This document shows, piece by piece, positions 54,230 to 62,133 of a DNA stretch of 64,000 bases. The position numbers and the translations under genes are program-made. The notes below the pieces were generated by a model. It saw only the letters and a list, made by a program, of their open reading frames with translations, did not search any database and was not told where the DNA came from. The first letter of the stretch is position 1. Every line of letters begins with the position of its first letter. The DNA comes from Tritonibacter horizontis (lineage in GTDB: Bacteria > Pseudomonadota > Alphaproteobacteria > Rhodobacterales > Rhodobacteraceae): contig NZ_LPUY01000100.1 in the NCBI RefSeq assembly GCF_001518015.1, positions 1 through 64,000 of the forward strand. The letters are read 5' to 3'.

Positions 54230-54887
54230 GGCTCGGGGCTCCCATTTGCGATTTGGCTGCACGGGTCTTCCGCCAGGCCAGAAACACTACAGTGCAAGAA
54301 AGCAGGCCAAAGCCCGCGATGTTCAGGGCCGGGCCCATGGTCTCCAGCGCCAGTGAGGTGGCAACGCCCAGCCCCAGCATGGCCAGTCCGACCACCCAGG
54401 AGGGTGCGGCGCAGCAGACCACCCAGCTCATGGTGGCATTGGTCATGGCCACCAGGATGGTCCCGATCCCGGTGGCGGCGCGCAGCGTTGTGGCAGGGCC
54501 CGCCGTGCAGGTGTCACGGCGCTGCAGGCTGGTGCAGAGCGCCACAAGGAGGCCCAGCACAAAGAGCACCATCATCCGCACCGGCACGACGTTGAGGCTC
54601 CATTCCGATATGCCGGTGCCGTATTCATAGTTGATCTTGCCGACCTCAAGCAGCCATTCCTGGTTGATGATCGGCGGGATGTCGCGCCAGGACGGTGTGG
54701 ATTTGACGATATGGATGACATTGCCGATCCAGTCATAGGCCACCACGTAGTTCGGCAGAGCCTGAAACCGGATCATCAGCGCCAGCAGCATCAGCACCTG
54801 AAACAGCACCGCAAACAGCAGACCCGAAAGCAGCATCCGCTGCCAGTCCTGCGCGATGGTGTGGTGTAGGGTTCTCAGCACCGCCAT
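54222..54887 (-). CDS. Cys-rich multi-pass membrane protein of unknown function
   Basis: A 221-residue inner-membrane protein with about five helices, placed between permease and ATPase genes of the ABC importer and coupled to both (TGATG upstream, 8-base overlap downstream). It lacks an EAA loop, so it is not the second ABC permease. Its helix VVCCAAPSWVVGLAMLGLG recalls the CC...P...LGLG helices of MerT/MerC/MerF-type metal transporters, and LSC near the end adds a third Cys. A possible role in copper or thiol handling is inferred only. Confidence 0.7.
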   Translation of the reverse strand: MAVLRTLHHTIAQDWQRMLLSGLLFAVLFQVLMLLALMIRFQALPNYVVAYDWIGNVIHIVKSTPSWRDIPPIINQEWLLEVGKINYEYGTGISEWSLNVVPVRMMVLFVLGLLVALCTSLQRRDTCTAGPATTLRAATGIGTILVAMTNATMSWVVCCAAPSWVVGLAMLGLGVATSLALETMGPALNIAGFGLLSCTVVFLAWRKTRAAKSQMGAPSHA

Positions 54888-55768
54888 CACCGTGCCCTCT
54901 TTTGCCATTTCAGCATCGGCGAGGTGGCCAGTTTCACGGCGGCAGTGGAGGCGGTGCCAAGCCCGCCGATCACCAGCATACCCACGACAATGTCCTGGTA
55001 GTTGATCAGGCTGTAAGCATTCCAGGTGAAGTACCCGATGCCGTATTGCCCGGAGATGATCTCTCCGGCGAGCAGCGAGAACCAGCTGACCCCCATGCCA
55101 ATCGCGAGCCCGGCCGCGATAGAGGGCAACGCGGCCGGGATCACAACATGGAGAAACACCGCCACGCGGGATGCGCCCAGCGATTGGACCGCGCGCACCA
55201 GCACCTCGGGCGTTTGTTCCACCCCATGTAACGTATTGAGAACAATAGGAAACAACGCGCCCAGGAAGGTGATATAGATGATCGAGCTTTCTTCCGTTGG
55301 CCACATCAGGATGGCCAGCGGAATCCAGGCGACGGCCGGAATGGGGCGGATGACCTCAATATAGGGCATCACAAAGGCCCGCGCGATCCGGGAGCGTCCC
55401 ATCATCAGGCCGATGGTGATCCCGAGCACCACAGCGATGGAATAGCTGATGAGGATCCGCCGCATCGACACCCCGATATGGGTCCAGAAAATCTCGGTCT
55501 GGATATGGGCGAAAAAGGCAGAAAAGACCTTCCACGGGGCGGGCACGTTGGAAAAGTTGATGTAAAAATCCAGATTGATCGCCGTCGCGATATGCCAGAG
55601 CCCGATCCCGACACTGAGCGAGACGAGCGCCATGGCGAGACCTTGTAGCCGCTCGGCGGAGAGGCGCGGCACACCCTTGCGCGCTGGTGGCGGCGCGGCC
55701 GGGGTGACCTCGGCGCTGGGTTTGGGTTCGGCTGTGGGGTTTTCCGCATCTTTTACAAGGGGTTGCAT
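54887..55768 (-). CDS. ABC transporter permease (TauC/SsuC type)
   Basis: A 293-residue permease: Pro/Ala-rich N-terminal tail (about 35 residues), then six helices. VRAVQSLGASRVAVFLHVVI is the EAA loop, and EVIRPIPAVAWIPLAILMW the conserved family segment. ATG 55768 is chosen; the open frame extends to 55897 without support. It follows the binding protein after 91 bases and works with the ATPase downstream. Confidence 0.93.
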   Translation of the reverse strand: MQPLVKDAENPTAEPKPSAEVTPAAPPPARKGVPRLSAERLQGLAMALVSLSVGIGLWHIATAINLDFYINFSNVPAPWKVFSAFFAHIQTEIFWTHIGVSMRRILISYSIAVVLGITIGLMMGRSRIARAFVMPYIEVIRPIPAVAWIPLAILMWPTEESSIIYITFLGALFPIVLNTLHGVEQTPEVLVRAVQSLGASRVAVFLHVVIPAALPSIAAGLAIGMGVSWFSLLAGEIISGQYGIGYFTWNAYSLINYQDIVVGMLVIGGLGTASTAAVKLATSPMLKWQKRAR

Positions 55769-55859
55769 GGGTATCTGCCTTAGATCAGGGGGATGGGTCG
55801 TCACGCAAGTCGGGGGGGCTCCGGGCGATCTTGCCGCCCGGAGCCTGCTCAATCGGACA

Positions 55860-57236
55860 TCAGGTTTCCGAGATGAAGTCGGCCACGGCCTCGTCAAAGG
55901 TCACCAGCGCGCCGGCGTTTTCGGCGGCATAGGCCTCGGCTTCGCCCTTGCGCAGGAAGGTCGCATAGCCGTCACCGGTCTTGACCCAGAACGCCGTCTT
56001 GCCAAAGAGCTTCAGCCCGGTTTCCACGTCATAGACATAGGTGGAGTTCAGCTTGGCGCCGGTGCCCTGCATCTCTGCCACGGCGGTCAGGAACTCCGGC
56101 ATGGTGGCATAGCTGCTGATGCCGTCGCGCGCGTGCCAGATTTCCATCGGCAGACCTTCGTTGGCGACGGCGGGGTCCACCATCTTGGCCTTGTCGGCGG
56201 CGTAGTCGACGCCCATGTCCGCATAGGCGGCCTTGAGGTAGTCCTCGGTGATCCAGGCCTCGAAATCGAGCGGCGGAATCGCCTTTTCCTTGACCAGAAC
56301 GCCATGGTTGAACTTGAGCGCGTCAATCCACTCGGTTTTGATCGAGGGTTCCAGCGTCAGGTGACCGCCCTTCGAGAAATAGAGATAGAGCACTTCCTTC
56401 TCGACCCCGGTCCAGCCCTCCATTTCGGACACGGCGCGCATCGGGTCCTCGCGGATCCATTCGCCGGCCTCGTAGACGGCCTTGATGAAGGCCTGCACCA
56501 CCTCGGGGTATTCCTCGGCAAAATCCTGGCGCACGACGACACCGTGCAGGTAGGGCACACCGGTTTCGGCACCGTCATAGATCTTGCGACCGGTGCCGCG
56601 GAATTCCATGATTTCGGACCAGGGGCAGAAATCGGAATGGGCGTCGATCTTGCCCGCGGCGATATTGGCCGCGCCGACCGCTGGGCTCTGGTTTTTCAGA
56701 ACGTAATCAGAGGTCGGGATGCCATTGTCCTGCATCGCCTTGAGCAACATGCCCCAGGCGGCGGAACCAACCGGGGTCGAGACCTCTTTGCCGTTGAGCT
56801 GGTCGATCGAGTAGATGTCGCTTTCGACCGGCACGACGATTGCGTTGCCGGACCCTTTGAGGTTGTAGCCGGTGCCCGCCACATAGAGCGTTCGCAGGCT
56901 GTCGGTTTCCTGGAACTTGGCGCCGTTCACGATCAGGGGATAGTCGCCCATGACGCCAAAGTTCAATTTGTTGGCCAGCATCTGGTTGGTGATCGGTCCG
57001 CCTGAACTGTAGTCGGCCCAGCTGATGTCATATTCCGCATCGGCATAGGCGCCCTCTGTCGGCAGGTGCTTTTCCAGAAGCCCAAGCTCCTTGATCACGA
57101 TGCCGGCGGTATAGGTGTCGGTGCACATGGATTGATGCCCGACGGCAATCGAAATTTTTTCCGCCTGGGCGATGGCGCCGATCGGGATCAGGGTGGCTGC
57201 CAAGAATGCGGACTTGAGGTTGAAGCAATTCTTCAT
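55860..57236 (-). CDS. ABC transporter substrate-binding protein, NMT1/TauA-like, long form
   Basis: A 458-residue binding protein with signal peptide (ending GAIAQA before EKISIAVG). ISIAVGHQSMCTDTYTAG and the ligand strands SSGGPITNQMLANKLNFGVMG and GVPYLHGVVVRQDF resemble SsuA/TauA/NrtA families; at 458 residues it is much longer than TauA (~320) and near NrtA/CmpA (~440). Two Cys in mature protein (QSMC; DFCPW). GGAG stands six bases before ATG 57236. The ligand is unknown. Confidence 0.88.
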   Translation of the reverse strand: MKNCFNLKSAFLAATLIPIGAIAQAEKISIAVGHQSMCTDTYTAGIVIKELGLLEKHLPTEGAYADAEYDISWADYSSGGPITNQMLANKLNFGVMGDYPLIVNGAKFQETDSLRTLYVAGTGYNLKGSGNAIVVPVESDIYSIDQLNGKEVSTPVGSAAWGMLLKAMQDNGIPTSDYVLKNQSPAVGAANIAAGKIDAHSDFCPWSEIMEFRGTGRKIYDGAETGVPYLHGVVVRQDFAEEYPEVVQAFIKAVYEAGEWIREDPMRAVSEMEGWTGVEKEVLYLYFSKGGHLTLEPSIKTEWIDALKFNHGVLVKEKAIPPLDFEAWITEDYLKAAYADMGVDYAADKAKMVDPAVANEGLPMEIWHARDGISSYATMPEFLTAVAEMQGTGAKLNSTYVYDVETGLKLFGKTAFWVKTGDGYATFLRKGEAEAYAAENAGALVTFDEAVADFISET

Positions 57237-57291
57237 TTTCGTCTCCATTGGTCAGTTCAATTTTCGGTATTGAAATCAGTGTCCAATGAAA

Positions 57292-57305
57292 GCGGTCCGG
57301 ACCGC
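57292..57305. promoter_or_regulatory. perfect 14-base palindrome upstream of the importer operon
   Basis: GCGGTCCGGACCGC lies 56 bases before the binding-protein start. A possible regulator site; no known consensus recognised. Confidence 0.35.
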
Positions 57306-57477
57306 AGGGAATTCATATCCCGATCAGGCCCTATCTTTCAGACGCGCAAAATAACGGCAAATTTTGCGGCAAAAGGCGAAAGCGCGGGCGTAAAAAAACC
57401 TCTCAAACTTCGGGTGCTCAAGAATCGGGTGATATTTTTATCTTTTAGAATCAGTGAGTTGAGTGGTATTTGAAGGC

Positions 57478-57515
57478 AAAATTGCACCCTTGGGGTGATC
57501 TCCCCAGGGTGCAAT
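57478..57515 (-). terminator. intrinsic terminator of the flavoprotein-ferredoxin-HEAT operon
   Basis: ATTGCACCCTTGGGG pairs with CCCCAGGGTGCAAT (one-base bulge) around TGATCT; on the minus strand the stem is followed by TTTTG. It lies 29 bases beyond the HEAT gene stop and separates the redox genes from the importer genes. Confidence 0.85.
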
Positions 57516-57543
57516 CAAAAACGGTGGTCCTTTTTCAGCAGGC

Positions 57544-58500
57544 TTATTGCACGGCCATCTTTCCGAGGGCCCAGCGGACGTTTTTGCGGACGTCCGGGTC
57601 CGGGTCGTCTTTGTACTTTTCCAAAAAGGGCAGGGTTTCGACGACGGCCATTTCGCCGAGCACCGCCGCGCATTCCTTGCGCAAATTCGGGACCGGGAGA
57701 TCCATCATCGGCGCGATTTCAATGGCGGCTTCTGTCGCGTTCAGACGCCCCAGGGAGCGCACCGCCTTGAGCCGGACCTGCCAGAATTCATCCTGCAGGG
57801 CGTCGCGCAGCACGGCCACGCAACCGGCGCTGCCGGATTTGGCAAGTGTTTCCGCTGCGGCCTCGCGCACCATCCATTCCGGGTCCTTCAGCCCCTCGAC
57901 CAGCGTTGCCTCGGCATGTTCGGATTTTGAAAATCCAAGCGCCGCCAGGGCGGTCCGGCGCACCTGGGTTTCGCCATCCTTTGCGGCGTCCCGCAGGGCA
58001 GGCAGGGCGTTTTGGTCCTGTAGCCAGCCGATCACCCCGACCGCTTCGGCGCGCACGCCTGCGTCGGCGTGTTTCAGCGCGGCGATCGCGGGCCCCATCG
58101 CTTCGGGGCGGCGCAGTTCCTTGATCCCCGCCAGACAGGCCTTGAGCTTGATGGTATCGGGATCGTCCAGATGCGGCAGGATGGCGTCGCCGGCAGCGGG
58201 GTCTTTGAGTTCCGTCAGGCTGACTGAGGCGGCGGCGACCACGGCCGCGTCGCCATCCGTCAGGGCCGAGACCAGGGCCGCGGCGGTGTCGGGGCCGTCA
58301 AAATCGGTCAGCGCCAGCGCGGCCTGTTTGCGCACGCCCGCATCGGCGTCGGCGATTGCGCGGGCGAGATGGGGAATGGCGGCCGGATCGGCGCTGTCGG
58401 CCAGTTCCATCACCGCCATGATCCGCGCCCCCGGCGACGGGTCGTCCAGCGCCTCGGCCAGTTCACCAATTTCGTCAAAGTCTTCAAACAGAGCGGTCAT
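57544..58500 (-). CDS. HEAT-repeat protein
   Basis: A 318-residue protein built from about nine or ten HEAT/PBS-lyase-type repeats of ~31 residues with the pattern DPDxxVRxxAAxALGxxG (for example DADAGVRKQAALAL, DGETQVRRTALAALG, DPDPDVRKNVRWALG). A solenoid for protein contacts, acting in the cytoplasm. It follows the ferredoxin gene by seven bases, so it probably assembles with the flavoprotein and ferredoxin. Ends at a strong terminator. Confidence 0.88.
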   Translation of the reverse strand: MTALFEDFDEIGELAEALDDPSPGARIMAVMELADSADPAAIPHLARAIADADAGVRKQAALALTDFDGPDTAAALVSALTDGDAAVVAAASVSLTELKDPAAGDAILPHLDDPDTIKLKACLAGIKELRRPEAMGPAIAALKHADAGVRAEAVGVIGWLQDQNALPALRDAAKDGETQVRRTALAALGFSKSEHAEATLVEGLKDPEWMVREAAAETLAKSGSAGCVAVLRDALQDEFWQVRLKAVRSLGRLNATEAAIEIAPMMDLPVPNLRKECAAVLGEMAVVETLPFLEKYKDDPDPDVRKNVRWALGKMAVQ

Positions 58501-58507
58501 CTCAGTC

Positions 58508-58750
58508 TCACTTCAACAAATAGGGGAGGTTTACGGTGACGGCGCCGGTGGGGCAGTCCGCTTCGCAGGGCATGCAGTACCAGCATTCATCGTACTTCAT
58601 ATAGGCCGTCTGGGTGCCGTCGTCGCTGGCCGCGATGCGCAGAACATCGAGCGGGCAGACATCGACACAGACGGTGCAGCCCTTGTCCGCGATGCACAGC
58701 GCCTTGTCCACGACAACGGGAACAATGGAGGAGGTTTGAGCCAATGGCAT
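58508..58750 (-). CDS. 8-Cys ferredoxin, AprB-like
   Basis: An 80-residue ferredoxin with two cluster motifs: C19-x5-C25-x2-C28-x3-C32-P and C56-x2-C59-x2-C62-x3-C66-P, for two [4Fe-4S] clusters. The long first spacing (x5) is unusual. Gene order flavoprotein, ferredoxin, with an AprA-like flavoprotein 11 bases upstream suggests an AprBA-like heterodimer where this protein relays electrons. The long C-terminal tail of true AprB is missing. Confidence 0.88.
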   Translation of the reverse strand: MPLAQTSSIVPVVVDKALCIADKGCTVCVDVCPLDVLRIAASDDGTQTAYMKYDECWYCMPCEADCPTGAVTVNLPYLLK

Positions 58751-58761
58751 GGTTTTATTCC

Positions 58762-60504
58762 TTATTCTGCCGCGACCGTGCTGTTGACACGCTGGTTTGC
58801 ATAGGCGTTCTTCTCGTCGTCATCGATTTCGACGACATAGGGTTGAACAGGCTGCTTGCGGTGTGCGGGTTTGCCATCGTCGCCCTTGGTCAGGATGGTG
58901 TGGCAGAACCAGTTTTCGTCGTCGCGCTCGTATTCGACCCGGTTGTGGTAAAGGCCCCAGCGGCTCTCGGTGCGATAAAGCGAGGCGGCAGCGGCCATGT
59001 CGGCGCAATCCAGGATGGTCGACGCTTCGAGCGACCGCATCAGCTCGTGACTGTCGCGGACATACATCTCGTTTTCCATATCGTGGCGCACCTCGGCAAA
59101 GCGGCGCTGCGCCAGTTCCATCTTTGCGGTGACTTTCGGCGGTTGCAGATAGTCATTCACAAAGCGGCGGGTCTTGTATTCGATCTGGTTCGGCGGGATG
59201 CCATCATCGCGTTTGGTCGGGGCCAGCACGCGGGTCTGTTCGGCGTCAACTTCACCCATGTCGAAATCAGCGAAATCAACATCCTTGATGTAGTCCACCG
59301 CATCGAGCCCGGCAAAGGCGCCGTTGGTAAAGGCCCCAAGCATGTAGTTATGCGGCACGTTGGCCATGTCGCCGGCCGCATAGAGGCCGGGAATGGTGGT
59401 GCGGGCGTGTTCGTCGACAAACACACCGCTGGCAGAGTGGCCGGAGCAGAACCCGACCTCCGAGATGTGCATCTCGATCATTTCGGTCCGGTAGTCGGTG
59501 CCACGCCCCTTGTGGAAATGGCCACGGGTTGGCCGCTCGACGATGTGCAGGACACGCTCGATCTCGGCCACGGTTTCTTCGGCCAGGTGGTTCAGCTTGA
59601 GGTAGACGGGCCCCTTGCCGCCCTGAAGTTCGTCATAGAACTCCTGCATCATCTGACCGGACCAATAGTCGCATTCGATAAACCGCTCGCCCTGGGCATT
59701 GGCCGTATAGCCGCCCATCGGCCCCGCGACATAGGCGCAGGCCGGTCCGTTGTAATCCTTGATCAGCGGGTTGATCTGGAAACACTCGAGGTTCGCAAGG
59801 CCAGCCCCTGCGTGATAGGACATCGCGTAGCCTTCGCCGCTGTTGGAGGCGTTCTCGTAGGTACCATAGAGGTAGCCGGAAGAGGGCAGACCGAGGCGCC
59901 CGGCCGCGCCAAGCGCCATGATGACAGCCTTGGCCCGCACGACGAGGAATTCGGCGGTGCGCGTGTTGACACAGATGGCACCGGCGATGCGATCCTCACC
60001 GGTCAGAAGGCGGGTCGCCATATAGCGGTTGACGATATTGATGCGCGCCTTGCGCAGTTGCCGATAAAGCGCCTTTTTCACCGTGTCGCCATTGGGCATA
60101 GGCAGCACATAGGTGCCGATGTGGTGGACCTTTTTGACGTCATATTCGCCGTTCTGATCCTTCTGAAACCGGATGCCGAACTGGTCCAGCTCCTGGATGA
60201 TGCCATAACATTCATCCGCGTAGCGATAGACCGCCTTTTGATCGACGATGCCGTCGTTGGCGATGGTGATTTCCTTGGTGTATTGCTCGGGGGTGGCATA
60301 GCCGGGAATGACCGAGTTGTTCAGCCCGTCCATCCCCATCGAGATCGCCCCGGACCGTTTCACGTTGGCCTTGTCCAGCAGGACAACGTTGGCCTCGGGG
60401 TTCTTGCGTTTTGCCTTGAGGGCAGCCATCGGACCGGCCGTGCCGCCGCCAATGATCAGGATGTCGCAATCGATCTGCGTCGTTCCATCCAAGATTTCGT
60501 CCAT
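58762..60504 (-). CDS. AprA-like FAD flavoprotein (fumarate reductase/APS reductase family)
   Basis: A 580-residue flavoprotein of the SdhA/FrdA/AprA superfamily. CDILIIGGGTAGPMAALKA binds FAD; KRSGAISMGMDGLNN is closest to the KRSGAVAMG-type segment of APS reductase alpha, and GFCSGHSASGVFVDEHARTT and LYAAGDMANVPHNYMLGAF complete the fold. True AprA is longer (~630-660). ATG 60504 has GGAG six bases upstream; a TTG at 60516 is the alternative. Substrate unknown; it heads a unit with ferredoxin and HEAT genes. Confidence 0.87.
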   Translation of the reverse strand: MDEILDGTTQIDCDILIIGGGTAGPMAALKAKRKNPEANVVLLDKANVKRSGAISMGMDGLNNSVIPGYATPEQYTKEITIANDGIVDQKAVYRYADECYGIIQELDQFGIRFQKDQNGEYDVKKVHHIGTYVLPMPNGDTVKKALYRQLRKARINIVNRYMATRLLTGEDRIAGAICVNTRTAEFLVVRAKAVIMALGAAGRLGLPSSGYLYGTYENASNSGEGYAMSYHAGAGLANLECFQINPLIKDYNGPACAYVAGPMGGYTANAQGERFIECDYWSGQMMQEFYDELQGGKGPVYLKLNHLAEETVAEIERVLHIVERPTRGHFHKGRGTDYRTEMIEMHISEVGFCSGHSASGVFVDEHARTTIPGLYAAGDMANVPHNYMLGAFTNGAFAGLDAVDYIKDVDFADFDMGEVDAEQTRVLAPTKRDDGIPPNQIEYKTRRFVNDYLQPPKVTAKMELAQRRFAEVRHDMENEMYVRDSHELMRSLEASTILDCADMAAAASLYRTESRWGLYHNRVEYERDDENWFCHTILTKGDDGKPAHRKQPVQPYVVEIDDDEKNAYANQRVNSTVAAE

Positions 60505-60564
60505 ATCGGGCTCCAATGCAGTGATGTCTTATCCTGCGCCGTGCTGCGGCGCGGCAAATGTCAA

Positions 60565-60855
60565 TTAGTTTCCGTATTGCTCGGAAAGCGCGTGCAGATA
60601 CTCAAAAGGGTAGATTGCGCGGTCATGACCGTCTGAAAAATGGATGTTCACGCCGCCGCGCCCGACCTGTGCCAGGGCGGTGATGGTCAGGTCCGGCGCC
60701 ACGGCGATCTCCCCGTGGTCCAGCTTGGCGCGCCGTGTGTAGGCGTCGCGGGCCTCGCGCCGCAGGGTGGTGGCGGCCAGTTCGGTTGTGCCGCCGCCCT
60801 CCCATTCGACGATCAGGTGACGGTTGTCTGTGGTTGCGGAGAGCCTGTCGATCAT
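60565..60855 (-). CDS. DUF971 (gamma-butyrobetaine hydroxylase N-terminal-like) protein
   Basis: A 96-residue protein of the DUF971 family: LIVEWEGGGTTELAATTLRR and VNIHFSDGHDRAIYPFEYLH are characteristic. The domain is found alone or fused to Fe-S carrier (Mrp/ApbC) or hydroxylase proteins. It sits 60 bases before the flavoprotein gene on the same strand, in keeping with Fe-S assembly for the ferredoxin. Confidence 0.88.
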   Translation of the reverse strand: MIDRLSATTDNRHLIVEWEGGGTTELAATTLRREARDAYTRRAKLDHGEIAVAPDLTITALAQVGRGGVNIHFSDGHDRAIYPFEYLHALSEQYGN

Positions 60856-60978
60856 ATGCGGTCCCTTTCGATTTCTCTCAGGATGCCGCATCGCAGAATC
60901 GCTCAATAGCAATTTGTTTACGGACAGGGTTTCTGCGGCGCGGCACGCTGGGCGCAAACTGGAGAAAGAGAACCCGCC

Positions 60979-61320
60979 ATGACCTTCGTCGTCACCGACA
61001 ACTGCATCGCCTGCAAATACACTGACTGCGTTTCCGTCTGCCCCGTGGATTGTTTTTACGAGGGCGAGAACATGTTGGTGATCGACCCGGAAGAATGCAT
61101 CGACTGTGGCGTCTGCGAACCGGAATGCCCGGCGGATGCGATTCGTGCCGACACCGAAGAGGGCATGGAACCCTGGATCGCCTTCAACGAAAAATACGCA
61201 AAGATCTGGCCGGTCATCACCGAAGCCAAGGACCCGCTGCCGGAGGCCGACGATATGGACGGCCAGGCCAATAAGCTCGAGACCCATTTTTCGGAAAACC
61301 CCGCCACCGAGGCGGCCTGA
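60979..61320 (+). CDS. fdxA: 7Fe ferredoxin
   Basis: A 113-residue FdxA-type ferredoxin with one [3Fe-4S] and one [4Fe-4S] cluster: [18 protein letters not shown] then [16 protein letters not shown], and the C-terminal [19 protein letters not shown] tail typical of FdxA. GGAG precedes the ATG. The divergent promoter region is shared with DUF971 and the flavoprotein operon, and ferredoxin-NADP reductase follows after 12 bases. Confidence 0.95.
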   Translation: MTFVVTDNCIACKYTDCVSVCPVDCFYEGENMLVIDPEECIDCGVCEPECPADAIRADTEEGMEPWIAFNEKYAKIWPVITEAKDPLPEADDMDGQANKLETHFSENPATEAA

Positions 61321-61332
61321 AGGACCTAGCTG

Positions 61333-62133
61333 ATGAACGTACAAACCCAAAGCCCCGCCAAGATCCTGCCCGATGCACAGACGGTTTCCTCCGTGCATCA
61401 TTGGACCGACACGTTGTTTTCGTTTCGCGTGTCGCGGCCGAAATCACTGCGGTTCCGATCCGGTGAATTCGTGATGATCGGCCTGTTGAAGGAGGACGGT
61501 AAACCGCTGTTGCGCGCCTATTCGATTGCGTCGCCCAGCTGGGACGAGGAGCTGGAATTCTATTCGATCAAGGTGCCGGATGGTCCGCTGACCTCACGCC
61601 TGCAAAAAATCGCACCGGGGGACGAGATCATCCTGCGCCCGAAACCGGTGGGGACCTTGGTTCTGGACGCGCTGTTGCCGGGAAAACGGCTGTGGATGAT
61701 CTGTACCGGCACCGGTGTTGCCCCCTTTGCCTCCCTGTTGCGCGATCCGGAAACCTGGGAGCAATACGACGAGGTGATTCTGGCGCATACCTGTCGCACG
61801 GCGGCTGAACTGGACTATGGCCGCACGCTGGTCGAGGCCTTGCCGGATGACCCACTGATCGGCGAATTGGTGGGCGACAAGCTGAAATATTACCCGACAA
61901 CCACGCGCGAGCCCTCGGCCATCGAGGGGCGCATCAGCGATCACATCCGCGATGGCCGGGTGTTTGCGGCCCTGGGGTTGCCGGAATGGACCTGCGACAG
62001 CGACCGGGTGATGGTCTGCGGCAATCTTGCCCTGAACAAGGACATCATGGGGCTGTGCGAAGGCTATGGGCTGGTCGAGGGGGCCAATTCAGACCCGAAG
62101 CATTTTGTGGTCGAAAAGGCATTTATTGACTGA
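61333..62133 (+). CDS. fpr: ferredoxin--NADP reductase
   Basis: A 266-residue FAD enzyme of the bacterial FPR type: RAYSIASPSW binds FAD, GTGVAPFASLLRDPET binds NADP, and C-terminal VEKAFID follows (bacterial FPRs extend beyond the Tyr of plant type). It would pass electrons between NADPH and the ferredoxin encoded 12 bases upstream. The last 11 bases overlap the convergent DsbA-like gene. Confidence 0.94.
   Translation: MNVQTQSPAKILPDAQTVSSVHHWTDTLFSFRVSRPKSLRFRSGEFVMIGLLKEDGKPLLRAYSIASPSWDEELEFYSIKVPDGPLTSRLQKIAPGDEIILRPKPVGTLVLDALLPGKRLWMICTGTGVAPFASLLRDPETWEQYDEVILAHTCRTAAELDYGRTLVEALPDDPLIGELVGDKLKYYPTTTREPSAIEGRISDHIRDGRVFAALGLPEWTCDSDRVMVCGNLALNKDIMGLCEGYGLVEGANSDPKHFVVEKAFID

Larger units (their letters stand above)
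57237..57543. other. promoter and terminator region between HEAT gene and importer operon
   Basis: 307 bases. Next to the HEAT stop is a terminator (57478-57515). Toward the importer start lie a TTCAAT-N7-ATTGAA inverted repeat (57256-57274) and a perfect palindrome GCGGTCCGGACCGC (57292-57305), and a lower-GC tract 57340-57480. These could be operators of the importer operon. Confidence 0.55.

Noticed and set aside
58744-60636. 630-codon open frame opposite the flavoprotein gene
   Set aside because: Antisense to the AprA-like gene, which has full FAD motifs; shadow.
60505-60978. FNR-type TTGAT-N4-ATCAA boxes near the redox genes
   Set aside because: None found; so regulation by the Crp/Fnr protein of the neighbouring operon is not claimed.
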